Assembly (NCBI GenBank): GCA_003194525.1
Contig: NBIV01000054.1
Span: forward strand, 186,001-250,000
DNA length: 64,000 nucleotides
Origin: Gracilariopsis chorda
Taxonomy: Eukaryota; Rhodophyta; Florideophyceae; Gracilariales; Gracilariaceae
Direction of reading: 5' to 3'
A program made the position numbers and the translations under genes. Positions 59,634 through 64,000 of the stretch are shown here, piece after piece (positions within the stretch are counted from its first letter, which is position 1; each line of letters begins with the position of its first letter). The notes beneath the pieces were generated by a model, which worked only from the letters and a program-made list of their open reading frames with translations, was not told where the DNA came from and made no database searches.

Positions 59634-60815
59634 TCAAGACACTGCAAGTTTGGATTCCGACCCTCCCGCTGGAGTACCGCACTTAAGCACGTACAATCTC
59701 CTAGAGAGTGTCTCTGCTTGTAGGAGGGACAACATCTTCGCACACGCATTGAGATGTGTGGCAACTTCTTCCCGCCAACTAGGGTTATATTCACTGCGAT
59801 CTGAAAACTTGGATTTGCCTTCTTCGATAGTTTTCTTCAAGTCCGCGTACGCTCTCGACTCGGCAGCAATAAACCTCTTTCCCTCTTCCATTATACGTTT
59901 CGCATCTTCCCAAGTTTCTGTTCTTTGCACTTCTGCTCGAAGCGTGCTTTTTATTGCTTCGCGATCGCTCAAGTAATCATTCGCCTTCCGAAGAGCTCCC
60001 TCTAATTCAGCTGCTTTCTGTGAAAGAAGGTTATCTTTCTCCTCCCGGAGGGCTTTCTCCTTTTGAAGTAGTTGTCGACTTTCCTTTGCCAGCTGCTCAG
60101 CTCTCAGCAGTGCATCATCCTTTTTCTTCGCACGGGTTCGCTCTTCCATAAGCGAAGATCTCGCTTCTGCCAAAGCAGCTTGAATGACATCCTTTTCCAT
60201 CTGGAGTCCGTCCGACCGAATGTGGGACTCATCAATCTTTTTCTGAGATTCTTCCCAGCGCCTAATGGCTTCATCTTTTTCGCGCTTAGTTTCCTCCGCA
60301 ACGTTCTTTATGGCTTCCACCTTATCACGTGCAGCCTGCAGATCCTTGCGAAGGATTTCAAGTTTGGAGCGAGAATCGTTCTGCCTTTGCAACGATTCAT
60401 CGGCCTTCTGTTGAAAGTTCATGGACAGCTTCTCATAATCGCGTTCCGTTTGCTTGGCTTTCACGCTAAGGTGATCATATTCTTGTTGAAGCTGGGAGAA
60501 TTGGTTCCATAGTTGGGCGTATCTAACTTGAGCTTCAGTCAACTCGACCATTATGGCATCTGCTTTCTCGGTCGCAGTCATTATGTCGGAGCGTTGAGAG
60601 TCGCGTCTGTGGCCATCGCCGTCAAACGTGTAGTAGTTTTCTGGTTGCAGGGAAGCCGAGGAGTCTCGTTTGTTGTTTCTATCCATTTGTTTTCGGAGTT
60701 GATCGAGCTCAAGCTTGAGATTGAAGTTGTCGTTTTGGATCTTATCCTTATCGGCCTCCTGCGTTCGCATGGACTCGACAATTGGTTGGATATCCTGGTG
60801 TTTACTCGCTAGCAT
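59634..60815 (-). CDS. long coiled-coil protein of unknown function
   Basis: The 393-residue protein is nearly all coiled coil from about 15 to 350, with heptads rich in Glu, Lys, Gln and Leu (LELDQLRKQMDRNN, LQQEYDHLSVKAKQTERDYEKL in outline). A short Ser/Tyr/Asp break lies near 60-85, and a C-terminal 40 residues (REEVATHLNACAKMLSLL) may be a small helical end domain. No motor, kinase or DNA-binding motif is seen. Such proteins often act as cytoskeletal, centrosomal-plaque or tethering rods; I cannot name a family. The ATG at 60815 is preferred. A further ATG at 60995 would add 60 residues with a hydrophobic stretch but low gene-like quality. Confidence 0.8.
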   Translation of the reverse strand: MLASKHQDIQPIVESMRTQEADKDKIQNDNFNLKLELDQLRKQMDRNNKRDSSASLQPENYYTFDGDGHRRDSQRSDIMTATEKADAIMVELTEAQVRYAQLWNQFSQLQQEYDHLSVKAKQTERDYEKLSMNFQQKADESLQRQNDSRSKLEILRKDLQAARDKVEAIKNVAEETKREKDEAIRRWEESQKKIDESHIRSDGLQMEKDVIQAALAEARSSLMEERTRAKKKDDALLRAEQLAKESRQLLQKEKALREEKDNLLSQKAAELEGALRKANDYLSDREAIKSTLRAEVQRTETWEDAKRIMEEGKRFIAAESRAYADLKKTIEEGKSKFSDRSEYNPSWREEVATHLNACAKMLSLLQAETLSRRLYVLKCGTPAGGSESKLAVS

Positions 60816-61339
60816 GTTGGGTGACGTCGAAGCGCGGAAGAAGATTAGGTGTACGAGGACAAAAGGAAACAGATGGGGGAAGAAGGTGGGCAGAAAGAGG
60901 ATGCGGTACAGGTAGGAGAAGCGCGGTAGTATTATCATGAGGCTTTGGGCTTCCCTGGTGTGGACGACCACAGGTGTTTGATGCTTGGGCCGCAATGGTT
61001 GCTTAGTACTTTTGAAATTAAAAATTTAAAAAGTTGAACGGTTTGTGGAACCTGTACATGTACCAAGGGTAGAACAATACAGAGGTAGGGAGTTAAAACT
61101 TGACGCTGGTCGGGAATGCCTCAAGGAGCTTGAGCTTGAGCTTGAGCTTGAGCTTGAGCAGTTGGGGCGTGGATAGGGCATCCTTGGCACAGGGGTAAGC
61201 ACGGAGCAATAGCGCGGAGGGCCAGACCTAAGCATAGGATGAGTAGGTGATCCACAAGAGCTTTTATCATATGAAGGCACGAGGCGAACTAGTGTTAATG
61301 CGATACAAGTGTTGAGAATGGGATGAGAGGCAAGTTTGT
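60816..61339. other. intergenic with hexanucleotide repeat
   Basis: Upstream region of the coiled-coil gene and 3' flank of the small heat-shock gene. It holds the GAGCTT repeat and an AT-rich stretch near 61010-61035 that could be promoter sequence. Confidence 0.5.
61126..61159. repeat. hexanucleotide microsatellite (GAGCTT)n
   Basis: Five perfect GAGCTT units plus a partial sixth. No gene frame crosses it convincingly. Confidence 0.95.
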
Positions 61340-61843
61340 TCACATTTCAATGGTGATCTTGCGCGATGAAGTGCTTGAGACTACAGGAATTCTAATGGTG
61401 AGAATACCATTGACATAACTTTCAACCTTGACAGCTTCAAGGTCAGTATCATTGGCCAAACGCAGTTCCAGGACGTAAGTAAAGGCCGGCGTCGGGTCTG
61501 CAGGTCCGGGCTCAGACGCGGCAGGGGTAGCGGTATGGTCGGCATCTTGGGCCTCAGCAGCATCACCTCCTTCTGTTGAGGATGACAGAGGGGCGAGTTT
61601 GGAAGTGCGAAAACGCCTTGCCGATAGAGTGAGATGATGTCCCTGGATTTCTATGGAGATGTGTTCCTTTGCCACGCCGGGTAGCTCAACCTGCAGGAAG
61701 GCGCTGTCCTGGTTGCTCTCGTAGAAATAACTCGGCTCGACGGTTTGGGAGGAAGAGGGCGTTCTGGGATGGTGTGAGAGAGCCGAGGAGTAGCCCTGCG
61801 GCCAGAACCATGGAGTAAGGGTGGAATGCGAACTGGAGAACAT
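61340..61843 (-). CDS. small heat-shock protein (Hsp20/alpha-crystallin)
   Basis: An ATP-independent chaperone that holds unfolding proteins. The 167-residue protein has a Ser/Pro/aromatic N-terminal arm and an alpha-crystallin domain from about 38 to 160. The domain has the early strands FLQVELPGVAKEHISIEIQ and HLTLSARR, and the late consensus YVNGILTIRIPV with its Gly-x-Leu motif. Between the strand near 75 and the strand YVLELRLAND there is an inserted acidic, Ala/Pro/Ser-rich loop of about 40 residues, which replaces the usual arm loop. The end (SSRKITIEM) contains an ITI sequence, as in the I-x-I tail used for oligomer contacts. No transit peptide is evident. I saw no perfect heat-shock element upstream. 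Confidence 0.93.
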   Translation of the reverse strand: MFSSSHSTLTPWFWPQGYSSALSHHPRTPSSSQTVEPSYFYESNQDSAFLQVELPGVAKEHISIEIQGHHLTLSARRFRTSKLAPLSSSTEGGDAAEAQDADHTATPAASEPGPADPTPAFTYVLELRLANDTDLEAVKVESYVNGILTIRIPVVSSTSSRKITIEM

Positions 61844-62293
61844 GGCTAACGTGTGGATACGAGGTTGCTAAACCGAAGGTTTCGCTGCGGGTGAACGCGG
61901 TTGGAAGTTTAACGGCTCGATGAGCGGGGGTGGGGACGAAAGTTGAGAGTGTAGATAGAACTGGCGTGAGTGGTGAGCGCACTTGAGTGATTCAGATATG
62001 CATGAAGATGCAGCACTTGAGTAAATACTGACATTAGGGCGATGGATGAGATCGGAAGACGCGGACGGTACGCGCACATCATTGGCTGCAGGGGTCATTG
62101 CGAATTCCAGCTGTGCGCGCGGTGATTGGACGTTCATGCATTACAGACGACACAGGGGGTGCAGCTTACAGAGGATAGATTGCGGATCAGTGCGACAGTC
62201 TGCGACTACGGAAGTGCGGCGCGTATCTACAACGGTACCCTTCAGTAGATATGTCAAGTATGTAAAGTTTACGTTCGTGGCTTTTGGCGGAAC
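61844..62293. other. divergent promoter region of the Hsp20 and SAM-DUF202 genes
   Basis: A GAAGGTTTC near 61877-61885 is close to, but not, a perfect nGAAnnTTCn heat-shock element. A TATTTA (minus) near 62015-62022 could be the Hsp20 TATA box. No gene was recognised within. Confidence 0.4.
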
Positions 62294-62920
62294 ATGTCCA
62301 AGCCCATGCCCGTGCGACCAGCGCTTACAAGACATCGCTCCAGTCGCCACTCATCCCCGCAGCAGGACGCAGTTCTAGACGCGCCATTCGTGCAAAAGCT
62401 GCATCAAAACGGCCTAGCAGCGTACGTTCCACTGTTCGAGGCGCACAATCTTTCCGAACATGTGTTGCAATCTCTCTCCAACGCAGAACTTCGCGACGAA
62501 GTGCGCATGAACGTTCTAGCGCACCGTCGCAAAATGCTGTCGCTGACGCAGCCCGCGAGAAGCTGCGGTGTGCCCGTTTTCGGCGCCATTCTGGTGCATC
62601 TTTCAAACGTGCGAACTTGTCACTCGTGGATTCGCACCACGTTTCAGGCAGTCATTTTGTCGTTGGCGGTTTCGAGACTGGGTGCACTGCGCGATGAACG
62701 CATTGCGTTGGGCGTGGCGATTGGCATTTGCTGCATGGGGGCTGTGCATTCCGTGTACGGCGGCTGGCGGTACCTAGCAGTGATGAAGCGTGTGGAGAAC
62801 GGAATGCGATTTTCGGCGGACACGGTGGGGGCGGTCTTAGCGCTTTGCGTTTCGTTATGCGTGGCTGCATTGGTGCTGCTGGTGCTGCTGGAAGAGGGCT
62901 TCGCTCCGCGCTTTCGCTGA
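62294..62920 (+). CDS. SAM-like domain fused to a DUF202 membrane domain
   Basis: A 208-residue protein. Residues 30-84 look like a sterile alpha motif (PFVQKLHQNGLAAYVPLFEA, NLSEHVLQSLSNAELRDEV, HRRKML), a small helical bundle used for protein oligomerisation. Residues 106-200 match the DUF202 type of three-helix membrane domain. It begins WIRTTFQAVILSLAVSRLG, has a second helix near 136-156, the basic turn RYLAVMKRVENG, and a third helix near 177-199. DUF202 domains occur alone in bacteria and as the membrane part of VTC polyphosphate-polymerase subunits in fungi and protists. The SAM part would face the cytosol and could drive clustering. The catalytic VTC and SPX domains are absent, so any polyphosphate link is speculative. 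Confidence 0.75.
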   Translation: MSKPMPVRPALTRHRSSRHSSPQQDAVLDAPFVQKLHQNGLAAYVPLFEAHNLSEHVLQSLSNAELRDEVRMNVLAHRRKMLSLTQPARSCGVPVFGAILVHLSNVRTCHSWIRTTFQAVILSLAVSRLGALRDERIALGVAIGICCMGAVHSVYGGWRYLAVMKRVENGMRFSADTVGAVLALCVSLCVAALVLLVLLEEGFAPRFR

Positions 62921-63371
62921 GCACCTGTTGCTCATGTTTGACGGACGCCATGGCGCTCCGCCCGCCAGTGCAGACCGTCGCCGCTCGTTTACAGTGAGTG
63001 TATTGTGTCAGCAACCGCCCCGGTTTTTGGCGCTGCGCTACCGACGCTCAATTAAAATTCAATTCGGCTGCACGTCGATCGATATGCGCAACGAGGCGCC
63101 TGCGCGATGACGCGCAACCAAGTGTCCACAGCTGCGCTTACGTCAACCTTTTCTTCGCCACGCACAAACGCACCCTCCCCCTCCCCGCCGCACGACGCCA
63201 AATATCCATTCGCTCTACCCCGCTCCCCAGCGTCTCTCCTTCTCTTTCACATTCTGCCGCCCCATGTCGTTTCGCTTCACATCGCTCCTCATCCTCACTG
63301 AAACCTCTACTTAAATACCGCCGCTTAACTGCCCCCCCCCCCTCACATTCCTCCCCATCCTATCGCCCATC
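62921..63371. other. promoter region of the right-edge gene
   Basis: Spacer after the SAM-DUF202 gene. A TATA-like CTTAAATAC near 63310-63319 lies about 55 bp before the ATG at 63372, with a C-run in the leader. Confidence 0.5.
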
Positions 63372-64000
63372 ATGGCGGTGTACTTCCCCGTCCCGAACAG
63401 CCGCCCACTTCCCACATCCAAGCCTGATATAGATAAAATCCTCAATGGGCTCACACGCACCCCTGCCGACATCCTTGGCGAACCGCCCTTACCACCGCTT
63501 CCACCCCCATCATCTTCAAAGTCCTCACTTTCGTACCACGACGCCGTTGCAATCACCCACGCTTTTCCAGACCCTGTTTCCATTCTGGGAGAGCCACCCC
63601 TTCCAAAACAACTCCCACCAAGAAAACCCAAGAAACGAGCTCGCGCCGCACCACCAACCGATACCAAACCAAAGCGCCGGAAGAAAGAAGATAAACTTCC
63701 ATCGCTTACCGTAACAATCCCGAAGAGCGTTTTACCTCCCAAGCAAAACAGTAACCAGTCTCCCCGCCCTTCCGCAGCTCACAAGAAGACAAAAGCAGAG
63801 CCTGCATTTGTTAACGATAAACCGTTAAACAACGCGCATAAGCCGACGTTACGACAAGAAGCACCCACCGTAACAAAGACCGAAAACGTACTCAAACGTC
63901 CTGGAAAAGGAAAGCTTTCCGATTCTGTGCCGCTCGTACCCAAAGTTAAGGTGCGCTCGTCCCCACACCCTGCGCAGGATCCTAAGAATGCCCGCAAGGA
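63372..64000 (+). CDS. Pro/Lys-rich nuclear-type protein, cut by the right edge
   Basis: From the ATG at 63372 (context ATCATGG) the frame is open for 209 codons to the window end, so the gene is 5'-complete and 3'-partial. The visible part is disordered in style and rich in Pro, Lys and Ser. The motif ILGEPPLP occurs twice, at 34-41 and 71-78, with Asp or Ser before it and Pro-rich sequence after it. Two basic clusters, PRKPKKRARAA and KPKRRKKEDK, would serve as nuclear localisation signals. No folded domain is reached. The repeated ILGEPPLP looks like a short docking motif, but I know no partner for it. Confidence 0.75.
   Translation, partial: MAVYFPVPNSRPLPTSKPDIDKILNGLTRTPADILGEPPLPPLPPPSSSKSSLSYHDAVAITHAFPDPVSILGEPPLPKQLPPRKPKKRARAAPPTDTKPKRRKKEDKLPSLTVTIPKSVLPPKQNSNQSPRPSAAHKKTKAEPAFVNDKPLNNAHKPTLRQEAPTVTKTENVLKRPGKGKLSDSVPLVPKVKVRSSPHPAQDPKNARK

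Overview
The window looks like nuclear DNA from an intron-poor, unicellular photosynthetic eukaryote, most likely a red alga. All 15 complete intact protein genes but one read as a single exon. The exception, an ABC transporter, has one 100-bp GT-AG intron. One small protein carries a short Met-Ala-Phe-type plastid transit peptide as in rhodophytes, and a single phosphorylase would fit cytosolic floridean-starch metabolism. Both tRNA genes are eukaryotic in type, and TATA boxes precede several genes. The rhodophyte assignment is inference; the eukaryotic nuclear assignment is solid.

Layout. 0-13 kb: a possible partial gene at the left edge (-), tRNA-Asn, glucose-6-phosphate dehydrogenase, a 4-kb NB-ARC/WD40 STAND reading frame interrupted by two in-frame stops, a plastid-targeted two-helix membrane protein, and CDP-diacylglycerol synthase. 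13.7-25 kb: two very large divergent genes, an FG-repeat nucleoporin resembling the Nup153/Nup1/Nup136 nuclear-basket group and an acidic SAP-domain protein. 25.5-28.5 kb: a short-chain dehydrogenase and the Paf1-complex subunit LEO1. 28.6-44.9 kb: five genes in a row on the minus strand, namely (from low to high coordinate) a tandem-fused GET3/ArsA ATPase, ArsH, a HEAT-repeat protein, glycogen/starch phosphorylase and a full-length ABCB transporter. 45.7-46.2 kb: a small Pro/Tyr-rich protein. 46.2-56.2 kb and 57-59.6 kb: gene-poor DNA with degenerate LINE 3' ends, small repeats and tRNA-Ser(AGA). 56.2-56.9 kb: a DEP domain fused to methylglyoxal synthase. 59.6-64 kb: a coiled-coil protein, a small heat-shock protein, a SAM-DUF202 membrane protein and a Pro/Lys-rich nuclear-type protein cut by the right edge.

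There is no operon-like functional unit. Themes do recur. G6PDH, phosphorylase and the methylglyoxal synthase fusion all act on sugar phosphates, the last diverting dihydroxyacetone phosphate. LEO1, the nucleoporin and the SAP protein are nuclear. ArsH sits 1.2 kb upstream of a two-domain GET3/ArsA-type ATPase on the same strand.

The most unusual items are the DEP-methylglyoxal synthase fusion, the tandem GET3 lacking CxxC in both halves beside ArsH, the STAND gene with two internal stops, the SAM-DUF202 fusion, and a perfect 23-bp intergenic hairpin between ArsH and the tandem GET3. All family calls come from reading motifs by eye; no database search was run.
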